Assembly: GCA_030667725.1 (NCBI GenBank)
Contig: DAOUVH010000106.1
Coordinates: 1-5,246 of the forward strand
Length of the DNA stretch: 5,246 nt
Direction: 5' to 3'
Source: Candidatus Cloacimonadota bacterium
GTDB taxonomy: Bacteria; Cloacimonadota; Cloacimonadia; Cloacimonadales; TCS61
A model generated the notes under the pieces. It was not told the origin of the DNA and ran no database searches. It worked only from the letters and a program-made list of their open reading frames with translations. Both the position numbers and the translations under genes were made by a program. Below, in pieces: positions 1 through 5,246 of this stretch (position 1 is its first letter; every line of letters starts with the position of its first letter).

Positions 1-561
1 GTGCTTCAGAAGGCTGTAATCGGAATTGCCGGAGCAGGTGGGCTTGGTTCCAATATTGCTGTTTCATTGGTTAGAACAGGAATCGGAAAACTTATCGTAG
101 CAGATTTCGATAAAATTGAACCTTCCAACCTGAATAGACAGCAATTTTTTGCAGATCAAATTGGAATACCCAAAGTGATAGCTCTGCTGGAAAACCTGAG
201 CAAGATCAGTCCATTTACCAAATATCAAGTACATGAGATCAAACTAAATGAAGAGAATATTCCTTTCATCTACAAAGATGTTGATATTATGATAGAAGCC
301 TTTGATAAAGCGGAAATGAAAACAATGCTGATAGAAACATGGCTTACGAATTTTCCTGATAAGCCCATAATTGTAGCTTCCGGATTATCAGGCTGGGGAA
401 AAAATGAAATTCTTCATTCAAGAATAATTGATAATCTCTACATTTGCGGAGATGAAGAAACAGAACTGCAAACCGGCATCTCCCCAATGGCTCCTCGCGT
501 GGGAATAGTTGCAAATATGCAGGCAAATCTTGTTTTGGAATTGTTACTCAGGGAAATATAA
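1..561 (+). CDS. thiF: ThiF-family sulfur carrier protein adenylyltransferase (5' end cut by window)
   Basis: This is an E1-like enzyme that uses ATP to adenylate the C-terminal glycine of a ThiS-type sulfur carrier, a cytoplasmic step in making the thiazole part of thiamine. The sequence shows the nucleotide-binding loop GAGGLG (residues 11-16 of the visible part), the acidic end of the next strand (D35, D37) and the signature SNLNRQ (42-47), with K58 just after. The fold runs to MAPRVG near the C-terminus. It lacks the two CxxC zinc pairs of E. coli ThiF/MoeB. The only cysteine is C149 in YICGD, which fits the shorter 'family 2' ThiF proteins of about 200 residues. From memory of that family, some 20 N-terminal residues are missing, so the GTG at base 1 is probably an internal Val codon and the gene starts upstream. 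The ThiS gene 121 bases downstream supports the call. A role with another carrier of the MoaD/ThiS type cannot be excluded. Confidence 0.88.
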   Translation: MLQKAVIGIAGAGGLGSNIAVSLVRTGIGKLIVADFDKIEPSNLNRQQFFADQIGIPKVIALLENLSKISPFTKYQVHEIKLNEENIPFIYKDVDIMIEAFDKAEMKTMLIETWLTNFPDKPIIVASGLSGWGKNEILHSRIIDNLYICGDEETELQTGISPMAPRVGIVANMQANLVLELLLREI

Positions 562-568
562 AGTGAAG

Positions 569-600
569 CACAGAGCCACTGAGACACAGAGGTCACAGAG
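569..600. repeat. CACAGAG-type short tandem repeat
   Basis: CACAGAG occurs at 569-575, 585-591 and 594-600, with the variant CACTGAG at 577-583, so the unit recurs every 8-9 bases just after the thiF stop codon. I recall similar CACAGAG-rich intergenic repeats from many unrelated bacterial genomes. They are non-coding, and their function is unknown. Confidence 0.6.
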
Positions 601-630
601 AATGAATGATATTAAAAAAATCAAAATAGT

Positions 631-656
631 AGATTCCCGATTTCTCGGGAATGACA
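631..656 (+). repeat. Interspersed hairpin repeat, copy 1 (ATTCCCGA/TCGGGAAT)
   Basis: A perfect 8-bp inverted repeat (633-640 with 645-652) encloses a 4-base loop TTTC and is followed by GACA. There is no T-tract after it, so it is a poor intrinsic terminator. The same element occurs in the opposite orientation at 2402-2434, sharing TGTCATTCCCG on one arm and AATC at the other end. This marks it as a dispersed repeat rather than a local regulatory hairpin. It lies between thiF and thiS. Confidence 0.65.
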
Positions 657-682
657 AATAGTAAATCTGGTTTATCAATAAT

Positions 683-886
683 ATGAAAATAATAACTGTA
701 AATGATAATATAATTAATTGGGAAGAAAACATGACAATAGTCAGAATTTTAAAAATTATGAATTACACTTTTAGAATGCTGGTTGTGAAAGTAGACGGTA
801 AACTAATTAAGAAGCACGAATATGAGTCTACAATAGTATCTCATGGTGCTGATGTTAAAGTTATTCATCTGATCAGTGGAGGGTAG
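683..886 (+). CDS. thiS: Sulfur carrier protein ThiS
   Basis: This is a 67-residue ubiquitin-fold sulfur carrier. Its C-terminal glycine would be adenylated by ThiF and converted to a thiocarboxylate that donates sulfur to thiazole synthase (ThiG) in thiamine synthesis. The protein begins with the beta-strand MKIITVND typical of ThiS and contains the central VVKVDGKLI strand and turn (about residues 34-42). It ends in VKVIHLISGG with the essential terminal Gly-Gly. Length and ends match the family, so it is intact. The ATG at 683 is chosen because starting at the next Met (base 731) would remove the first beta-hairpin. No good Shine-Dalgarno site is visible before 683, so translation may be weak. 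It follows the partner gene thiF but is separated from it by about 120 bases of repeats. MoaD-like carriers also end in GG, but the small size and the thiF context favour ThiS. Confidence 0.85.
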   Translation: MKIITVNDNIINWEENMTIVRILKIMNYTFRMLVVKVDGKLIKKHEYESTIVSHGADVKVIHLISGG

Positions 887-942
887 AATATATTTTTTAT
901 TTACAGAGAATCATAAGAAGTGTTTTTTGTCTTAGAGGTAAT

Positions 943-1428
943 ATGAAATTAATTATATTATTAATATGTTGTTCTGTGCTTTATTCTTGTTCGGGACACA
1001 AACTTGTTAAAGATTTTGAGAAACAAGACATTCCTGAATCGGCAGCAGGTCTGGAAGAATTCCAAATAGGCGACGAAGAAGAAGATAATGTCATAACACA
1101 AAAGAACGCTAATGCAAGATTAGTATATGCTGATAATCTCATAAAACTTGGTGATTACCAGTTAGGCATTAGAATCTACTTGGAAGTTTATAATGATGAT
1201 AAATACAGAGAAGATCAGAGAGATGACGCACTTTTTAGATTAGGATTGACTTATGAAAGTGTTCTATTTGAAAATGCTGATTATAATAAATCAATTTATT
1301 ATTATGAATTATTAATAACCGAATTCCCTTTATCAGATCGCCGGCTTGAAGCTTATCAGCGAAGTGAATCATTGAAATTGCAAATTGAAGAAAGAGAGAT
1401 TTATAAGAAAAACAATACAATTGAATAG
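943..1428 (+). CDS. Small TPR-like lipoprotein of unknown function
   Basis: This is a predicted lipoprotein of 161 residues. The N-terminus has a Lys, a hydrophobic stretch (residues 3-13) and a lipobox L-Y-S-C with the lipidated Cys at 16. Ser at +2 gives no inner-membrane retention signal, so outer-membrane anchoring is likely if the cell is diderm. After an acidic linker (about 38-49) come two helical units resembling tetratricopeptide repeats: about 58-85 (LVYADNLIKLGDYQLGIRIY) and about 94-128 (ALFRLGLTYES, then YYYELLITEFP). The pattern recalls BamD/YbgF-like TPR proteins, where such repeats hold partner proteins, but the protein is too short and diverged to assign to either. The start is supported by AGAGGT at 934-939. 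The stop lies 10 bases before the ppnP start, suggesting one transcript with it. The specific role is not recognised. Confidence 0.75.
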   Translation: MKLIILLICCSVLYSCSGHKLVKDFEKQDIPESAAGLEEFQIGDEEEDNVITQKNANARLVYADNLIKLGDYQLGIRIYLEVYNDDKYREDQRDDALFRLGLTYESVLFENADYNKSIYYYELLITEFPLSDRRLEAYQRSESLKLQIEEREIYKKNNTIE

Positions 1429-1438
1429 AGAGAAATCA

Positions 1439-1756
1439 ATGTTTAAAACAAACGAATATTTTGAAGGAAAAGTAAAATCCATAGCTTTTAAAGATACTAA
1501 AAGTGATGCAACAATTGGCGTTATGGCACAAGGTGAATATGAATTTGGAACTTCCAAAATGGAAGTAATGACTGTTATCAGCGGAAAATTAAAAGTAAAA
1601 TTACCCGGTTGTGATTGCTGGAAAGAATATGGGAAATATGATTCCTTCACCGTTCAAGCTAATAAAAAGTTTTTTGTGAAAATTGAAGGAGAATCTACTT
1701 ATATTTGCCGTTATTACAATGAATCAGATTGTGGATGCGGTTGTAATTGCAGTTAA
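1439..1756 (+). CDS. ppnP: Pyrimidine/purine nucleoside phosphorylase PpnP (YaiE/DUF1255) with Cys-rich tail
   Basis: PpnP is a small cupin-like enzyme that splits many nucleosides with phosphate into base and ribose-1-phosphate, a cytoplasmic nucleoside salvage activity. The 105-residue product closely follows E. coli PpnP: NEYFEGKVKSI (residues 5-15), IGVMAQGEYEF (26-36), MTVISGKLKVKLPG (44-57) and YICRY (88-92). The E. coli protein (about 94 residues) ends just after CRY. Here 12 further residues (94-105) follow, with Cys at 98, 100, 102 and 104 in a CxCxCxC pattern, ending at an ordinary TAA. C58 and C60 add another CxC on a loop. The ATG at 1439 is chosen because it matches the family's N-terminus and has a weak purine-rich stretch (GAGAG, 1428-1432) before it. 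The lipoprotein gene lies 10 bases upstream and the ferredoxin-like gene 9 bases downstream. Confidence 0.92.
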   Translation: MFKTNEYFEGKVKSIAFKDTKSDATIGVMAQGEYEFGTSKMEVMTVISGKLKVKLPGCDCWKEYGKYDSFTVQANKKFFVKIEGESTYICRYYNESDCGCGCNCS

Positions 1757-1765
1757 AATACATTC

Positions 1766-2305
1766 ATGCGAAAGAGTTTAATTCTATTTATTACACTATT
1801 GATCGTTGTCATAGGATCCATAAACTTATTTTCTGCTGAAAAACCTGATCTTGAACTATTTGAAGGAAAGCTCAAAAATATGGGCGACGAATGGTTTATC
1901 ATCTCCGATGGAAATTTCTTTCAATTAGCTTTAGCACCTGAAGAATTCCTTTTAGAGAACAATGTTGTTCTTACACCTAAAGAACCTCTTAAAGCTGAAG
2001 GCGTAATAGTTGATGAAGTGATCAGTGTTTTCCGCATTCTTACAACTGATAACATAATAGATTTGAGAGACATTTCGGGAAATCCTTTATGGCAGGAAGA
2101 TAAACAGATTGGGCATTATAAAGTTAATCCAAAAATGTGTATTGGATGTAAGCTATGTGTGAGTGCTTGTCCCACCGATGCTATCTCGATGATTCACGGA
2201 CGTGCAGTTATCAATGCTGACAAGTGTATCGATTGTGGAATCTGTGAAAATGGAAATGGTGACTATAAAGGCTGCCCAACCGATGCGATAACAAAGCAGG
2301 AATGA
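1766..2305 (+). CDS. Secreted protein with C-terminal two-cluster 4Fe-4S ferredoxin domain
   Basis: The product has 179 residues. Residues 1-24 look like a Sec signal peptide: MRK, a long hydrophobic core, and likely cleavage after LFSA-24. Residues about 27-92 form a mostly beta segment (LFEGKLK..., EWFIISDG, ...VVLTPKEPLKAEGVIV), possibly OB-like; this is inference from the strand pattern only. The C-terminal part (about 118-176) is a bacterial-type ferredoxin domain. Cluster I is C125-x2-C128-x2-C131-x3-C135-P. Cluster II is C154-x2-C157-x2-C160-x9-C170-P, with an insertion before the last Cys where x3 is usual. Eight ligands are present, so two 4Fe-4S clusters are plausible and an electron-carrier role is likely. 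The partner is unknown. A Sec-exported Fe-S protein is unusual, since Fe-S cofactors are normally inserted in the cytoplasm; the N-terminus might instead be a membrane anchor. No Shine-Dalgarno site precedes the ATG, so coupling to ppnP translation (9-base gap) is likely. Confidence 0.8.
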   Translation: MRKSLILFITLLIVVIGSINLFSAEKPDLELFEGKLKNMGDEWFIISDGNFFQLALAPEEFLLENNVVLTPKEPLKAEGVIVDEVISVFRILTTDNIIDLRDISGNPLWQEDKQIGHYKVNPKMCIGCKLCVSACPTDAISMIHGRAVINADKCIDCGICENGNGDYKGCPTDAITKQE

Positions 2306-2316
2306 TCAGAACTCTA

Positions 2317-2340
2317 GTTACCAAACCCCAGCTTGGTAAC
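2317..2340. repeat. REP-like hairpin A (GTTACCAA/TTGGTAAC)
   Basis: A perfect 8-bp inverted repeat (2317-2324 with 2333-2340) encloses an 8-base loop, 11 bases after the ferredoxin-like gene. It has no T-tract. It aligns without gaps to hairpin B at 2365-2388 (18 of 24 positions identical), so the two are members of one repeat family placed 48 bases apart. Confidence 0.65.
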
Positions 2341-2362
2341 CTACATAAATTTAATGGAATTA

Positions 2363-2390
2363 TCGTTTCCAAGCTGAAGCTTGGAAACGA
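2363..2390. repeat. REP-like hairpin B (12-bp perfect stem)
   Basis: TCGTTTCCAAGC (2363-2374) pairs perfectly with GCTTGGAAACGA (2379-2390) around a TGAA loop, a strong hairpin. The bases after it (GATTGAACTT) are not a T-run, so it is not a classical intrinsic terminator, although it could pause polymerase or protect the 3' end of the upstream mRNA. It is related to hairpin A. Confidence 0.7.
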
Positions 2391-2401
2391 GATTGAACTT
2401 C

Positions 2402-2434
2402 TGTCATTCCCGTCCCGCCACTACGGGAGGAATC
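2402..2434 (-). repeat. Interspersed hairpin repeat, copy 2 (inverted relative to copy 1)
   Basis: This stretch starts TGTCATTCCCG and ends GGGAGGAATC. The stem TCCCGT (2408-2413) pairs with ACGGGA (2423-2428) around a 9-base loop. The reverse complement of the 631-656 element begins with the same 11 bases TGTCATTCCCG and also ends in AATC preceded by GGG, so this is a second, longer and diverged copy in the opposite orientation. Confidence 0.55.
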
Positions 2435-2470
2435 AAAGAACACTAAAAAGAAGGCAATTCCCAAGATAAG

Positions 2471-2499
2471 TTGACAACCAATTCTAATAAAATTATTTA
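2471..2499 (+). promoter_or_regulatory. Possible sigma70-type promoter for the zinc-ribbon gene
   Basis: A perfect -35 hexamer TTGACA (2471-2476) is followed after 17 bases by TATTTA (2494-2499), which matches only three of six positions of TATAAT. It lies just downstream of the repeats and about 25 bases before the GTG start. This is the natural place for a new transcript, but the -10 box is weak. Confidence 0.35.
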
Positions 2500-2514
2500 G
2501 AATCAATAATTTAC

Positions 2515-2520
2515 GGAGGT
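2515..2520 (+). promoter_or_regulatory. Strong Shine-Dalgarno site deciding a GTG start
   Basis: GGAGGT stands four bases before the GTG at 2525. It is the best ribosome binding site in the window. It fixes the GTG as the start of the zinc-ribbon protein, whose first zinc ligand is already residue 3. Confidence 0.75.
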
Positions 2521-2524
2521 AATT

Positions 2525-2926
2525 GTGGATTGTCCGGTTTGCAAAAATGAACCTATGATCGTGTTGGAACTTAATGAGGTTGAAATAGATTATTGTTTAA
2601 GCTGCAAAGGTATTTGGTTAGATGCTGGAGAATTGGAATTACTTCTGGAAAGCAGTATGGAAACACAAGATTTTTTAAACTCTTTTACTATTGATGATCA
2701 AACAACAGAAAAAAAACTCAAATGCACGATATGTAATAAAAAAATGGAAAAGATATTAGTTGCCGGAGATAAAAAAGTACGCATAGACAAATGCAAATTT
2801 AATCACGGAATATGGTTTGATGCTGATGAATTGGAAGACATTCTTGAAATGGGAAGTTTAGGAAAAGATGATAAAGTTCTAACTTTGTTAAGAGATATGT
2901 TCGGGAAGAATCAGATAATAGAATAA
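2525..2926 (+). CDS. Protein with two zf-TFIIB-type zinc ribbons
   Basis: This is a 133-residue soluble protein made of two copies of the small zinc-ribbon domain known as zf-TFIIB (transcription factor zinc-finger). Copy 1 (residues 3-41) has C3-P-V-C6, then D22-Y-C24-L-S-C27, then GIWLDAGELELLL. Copy 2 (67-107) has C67-T-I-C70, then D88-K-C90-K-F-N-H94, then GIWFDADELEDIL. Copy 1 therefore has four Cys ligands, while copy 2 would use three Cys and one His; the C-x3-H variant followed by GxWFD is familiar in this family. The copies are joined by a linker (about 42-64) and followed by a short helical tail (about 112-126). The GTG start is set by GGAGGT at 2515-2520 and by C3. No signal peptide or membrane segment is present. 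The function of these bacterial proteins is not established; nucleic-acid or protein binding is a guess. A promoter may lie at 2471-2499, making it separate from the upstream genes. Confidence 0.85.
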   Translation: MDCPVCKNEPMIVLELNEVEIDYCLSCKGIWLDAGELELLLESSMETQDFLNSFTIDDQTTEKKLKCTICNKKMEKILVAGDKKVRIDKCKFNHGIWFDADELEDILEMGSLGKDDKVLTLLRDMFGKNQIIE

Positions 2927-2997
2927 ATTTGCACAATAAAATAATTGGCTGGCATACAGATGTTATGTGTAATATTTTAAATTTGTAAGAGGTGTTG

Positions 2998-5246
2998 ATG
3001 ATAAAAAATTACTTGAAGATTATCTTAAGAAATTTTAAAAGAAACAAAATTTATTCATTCCTCAACATCTTTGGTTTAGCAATCGGTTTAGCACTGGTTT
3101 TTCTTATTGTGCTTTATGTACATCACGAAACTTCATACGACGCTTACAATAATAATGCCGATAGGATAATTCGGGTAACAAGATATCAAAAAGATTTGGA
3201 TTGGATAGAATCTGAGACATCATATCTGCTAGCTCCGGTTTTGCGGGATGAATATCCGGAAGTGAAAATTGTAGCGCGTACAAGAGCAATCAGCGTAGAA
3301 ATAGAGCACAATGAGAAATTCGAACAGAACTATTTCAATTGTGTAGATCACGAAATTCTTGATATTCTTACATTAGATTTTGTTTACGGTTCTCGTAAAA
3401 ATGCCTTAACAGATCCATATGATATTCTTCTTTCAGAGACACGTGCAGCAAAACACTTCCCCGATGAAAATCCGGTTGGGAAAATACTTCCGGTAAGAAT
3501 GTATGGTGAAACAATAGATTTTACGGTAAAAGGAGTATTGAAAAACGTTCCAACAAATTCCACCTTCGCTATGCCATTTCTAGTTAATATTGACCTTGCC
3601 AAGAAATTTTTCCAATTTATTCGAAATAGATATGGTGGTGGTGTTTATTTTGAACAATGGTCTTTTAATCATTACCAAACATATGTTTTGCTAAAAGCAG
3701 ATTGTGATCGTAAAGCTTTTATAGATAAAATTAACAAAATCCCTGCCAAACATCATTATGAAGGGATGCAGGTTACTTATGATATCCAGCCATTAAAGCA
3801 TATTTATTTACAATCAAATGATTTTACAAATAATCCAACAAGGAGTGGAAATCTTACCGATTTATACCTGTTTTCCAGCATAGCCTTCCTCATCCTGTTT
3901 ATTGCCTGCACAAATTTTATTATTCTCTTCACAGCTCAATCAATAAAGCGTTCCAAAGAAATTGCTGTTAGAAAAATTGTGGGAGCAGAACAGAAAAGTT
4001 TAATAAAACAGATCATGTTTGAATCTGTTTTCACTTCATTCATAGCCTGCTTCATCGCTATTGGCCTAACCTATTTATTACGTCCTGGGATTGTTCATTT
4101 TCTAAATGTTCCGCTAGATATTAATTATATCAAAAATTATATTTATCCGCTTTCTCTGATTGTTATAACATTGTTGGTCGGTTTAGTTTCAGGCAGTTAT
4201 GTGGCATTTTATATCTCGCATCTTGATCCGCTGATAATTCTCAGAAGCAGTATCTCTACTTCCAGTTCAAAGTCTCTATTCCGTAGAATTGTAATTTGTC
4301 TGCAAATGGTTATTTTTATTGGTTTGATATCCTCTTCCCTAGTCATTTATAAACAACTTCATTTTTTTAGAAACACTGATATGGGATTTGATAAAGAACA
4401 ACTATTAACCATAGAATTAACCAGTGGAGATTTCAGTGAGCATTATTATTCATTCCTTGATGAACTAAGTAGAAACCCAAATATTATCAATGTAACGGGT
4501 GGTTTTTTTCTCCCACCTTATGATGGTAGATCGATAATGATGGAAACGCTTTTTGACGATCCTAATCAACAAATACAGGTGGAGTATAATCACGTAGATT
4601 TCAATTTCTTTGAGACCTTTAACATTGAGATGGTAAGTGGGAGATCGTTTTCTCAAGAGTTTGCGGCTGATACTCTAAACTCGATCATCTTGAATGAGAC
4701 TGCTGTAAAACAATTACATATAAATGATCCTATTGGAAAGACTATTAGAGACAAAGAAATAATTGGAATTGTTAAAGATTTTCATTTTCATAGTTTATAC
4801 ATTAAAATCGAGCCAATGATCTTCGGCTATAGCCCAATATCTCAAAATGGATATGTGGGAATCAAATTATCACCTCACAATGTTCAAGAAACCATAAAAT
4901 TTATTGAACATACATGGAATAAATTTAATACAGGCAAAGAAGCTCCCTTTGAATTTGAATTCGTAGATGAAACAATTGATCAACTGTATTGGGAAACTCA
5001 AAATTTTGGTAAAACAATTAACTATTGCACATTATTTGCAATTTTTGTAGCATGTCTGGGTTTATTTGGACTCACGATGTTCATCACAGAACAGAAATCA
5101 AAAGAAATAGGAATTCGCAAGGTATTCGGAGCTTCTTCTTTCAGAAAATTAAAACATCTTTCCCGTGAGATTATCTGGATGAGCTTAATCTCAACTGTTA
5201 TAGCTATCCCGATTGTTATTTATCTAATGAACAAATGGCTTTTGGA
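2998..5246 (+). CDS. FtsX/MacB-type ABC transporter permease (3' end cut by window)
   Basis: The open frame runs 749 codons from ATG 2998 to the window edge with no stop. It is an inner-membrane permease of the type with two fused MacB-like halves, which would work with a separate ATPase to drive extracytoplasmic conformational work or export. The N-terminus (NYLKIILRNFKRNKIYSFLN, then GLAIGLALVF and ETSYDAYNNNADRIIRV) is typical of the family. TM1 is at about 24-42, followed by a periplasmic MacB-like core (about 45-285) and TM2-TM4 (about 289-308, 343-363, 381-405). The FtsX signature KRSKEIAVRKIVGA is at 317-330. TM5 (about 432-452) starts the second half, with a second core (about 455-670), TM6 (about 675-697) and a repeated signature EQKSKEIGIRKVFGAS (698-713). 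TM7 is under way at the edge. Relatives have about 780-800 residues, so roughly 40 are missing. GAGG at 2989-2992 supports the start. No ATPase gene is in view, and the substrate is unknown. Confidence 0.9.
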   Translation, partial: MIKNYLKIILRNFKRNKIYSFLNIFGLAIGLALVFLIVLYVHHETSYDAYNNNADRIIRVTRYQKDLDWIESETSYLLAPVLRDEYPEVKIVARTRAISVEIEHNEKFEQNYFNCVDHEILDILTLDFVYGSRKNALTDPYDILLSETRAAKHFPDENPVGKILPVRMYGETIDFTVKGVLKNVPTNSTFAMPFLVNIDLAKKFFQFIRNRYGGGVYFEQWSFNHYQTYVLLKADCDRKAFIDKINKIPAKHHYEGMQVTYDIQPLKHIYLQSNDFTNNPTRSGNLTDLYLFSSIAFLILFIACTNFIILFTAQSIKRSKEIAVRKIVGAEQKSLIKQIMFESVFTSFIACFIAIGLTYLLRPGIVHFLNVPLDINYIKNYIYPLSLIVITLLVGLVSGSYVAFYISHLDPLIILRSSISTSSSKSLFRRIVICLQMVIFIGLISSSLVIYKQLHFFRNTDMGFDKEQLLTIELTSGDFSEHYYSFLDELSRNPNIINVTGGFFLPPYDGRSIMMETLFDDPNQQIQVEYNHVDFNFFETFNIEMVSGRSFSQEFAADTLNSIILNETAVKQLHINDPIGKTIRDKEIIGIVKDFHFHSLYIKIEPMIFGYSPISQNGYVGIKLSPHNVQETIKFIEHTWNKFNTGKEAPFEFEFVDETIDQLYWETQNFGKTINYCTLFAIFVACLGLFGLTMFITEQKSKEIGIRKVFGASSFRKLKHLSREIIWMSLISTVIAIPIVIYLMNKWLL

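Noticed and set aside
544..732. Reverse-strand reading frame of 62 codons over the thiF-thiS gap
   Set aside because: It consists mostly of the repeat elements read backwards (LCDLCVSV and SFPRNRES type peptides), a common source of spurious proteins.
731..886. Shorter thiS starting at the Met at 731
   Set aside because: It would remove the first beta-hairpin that all ThiS proteins have.
1385..1438. Upstream extension of the ppnP frame from a TTG codon
   Set aside because: It overlaps the end of the lipoprotein gene, and its 18 residues have no match to the PpnP N-terminus, which fits the ATG at 1439.
2363..2390. Intrinsic terminator for the ferredoxin-like gene
   Set aside because: The stem is strong but no T-run follows, and a related hairpin lies next to it, so a repeat element is the better reading.
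2317..2390. CRISPR repeats
   Set aside because: Only two diverged units, each self-complementary over its whole length, with no regular spacer series and no cas genes.
2945..2975. Promoter before the permease (TTGGCT and TAATAT)
   Set aside because: The spacing is 19 bases and both hexamers match poorly; it is no better than expected by chance in AT-rich DNA.
3104..3602. Reverse-strand reading frames at 3104-3289 and 3384-3602
   Set aside because: Both lie inside the well-supported permease gene on the other strand, with no family features or ribosome site.
4465..4656. Reverse-strand reading frame of 63 codons
   Set aside because: It lies inside the second periplasmic core of the permease and shows no recognisable motif.

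Overview
The window comes from an AT-rich bacterial genome (about one third G+C by eye). All seven recognisable genes lie on the + strand, with short gaps. The large FtsX/MacB-type permease is of a kind abundant in the Bacteroidota and the wider FCB group. Together with the interspersed hairpin repeats and the family-2 type ThiF, this suggests an anaerobic FCB-group bacterium, possibly Cloacimonadota. That placement is an inference from gene style only; no rRNA or other marker is present.

Layout. (1) 1-886: a sulfur-carrier pair. A ThiF-type adenylyltransferase, cut by the left edge, is followed by its likely partner ThiS, which ends in Gly-Gly. The two are separated by about 120 bases holding a CACAGAG-type repeat and a hairpin repeat. 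Together they would activate and carry sulfur for the thiazole half of thiamine. (2) 943-2305: three closely packed genes with gaps of 10 and 9 bases: a small TPR-like lipoprotein, a pyrimidine/purine nucleoside phosphorylase (PpnP) with an unusual Cys-X-Cys tail, and a secreted protein carrying a two-cluster ferredoxin domain. They look co-transcribed, but a shared function is not obvious. (3) 2306-2524: a 219-base intergenic region with two related perfect hairpins, a second copy of the hairpin repeat seen after thiF but inverted, a possible promoter and a strong Shine-Dalgarno site. (4) 2525-2926: a small protein with two zf-TFIIB-type zinc ribbons, starting at GTG. (5) 2998 to the right edge: a long FtsX-like ABC transporter permease with no stop codon before the window ends.

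There is no CRISPR array, RNA gene, transposase or recognisable defence cassette. No clearly new multi-gene system is visible. The points most worth following are the Cys-rich tail on PpnP, the exported ferredoxin-like protein next to it, and the paired hairpins, which differ by a base-pair-preserving double change.
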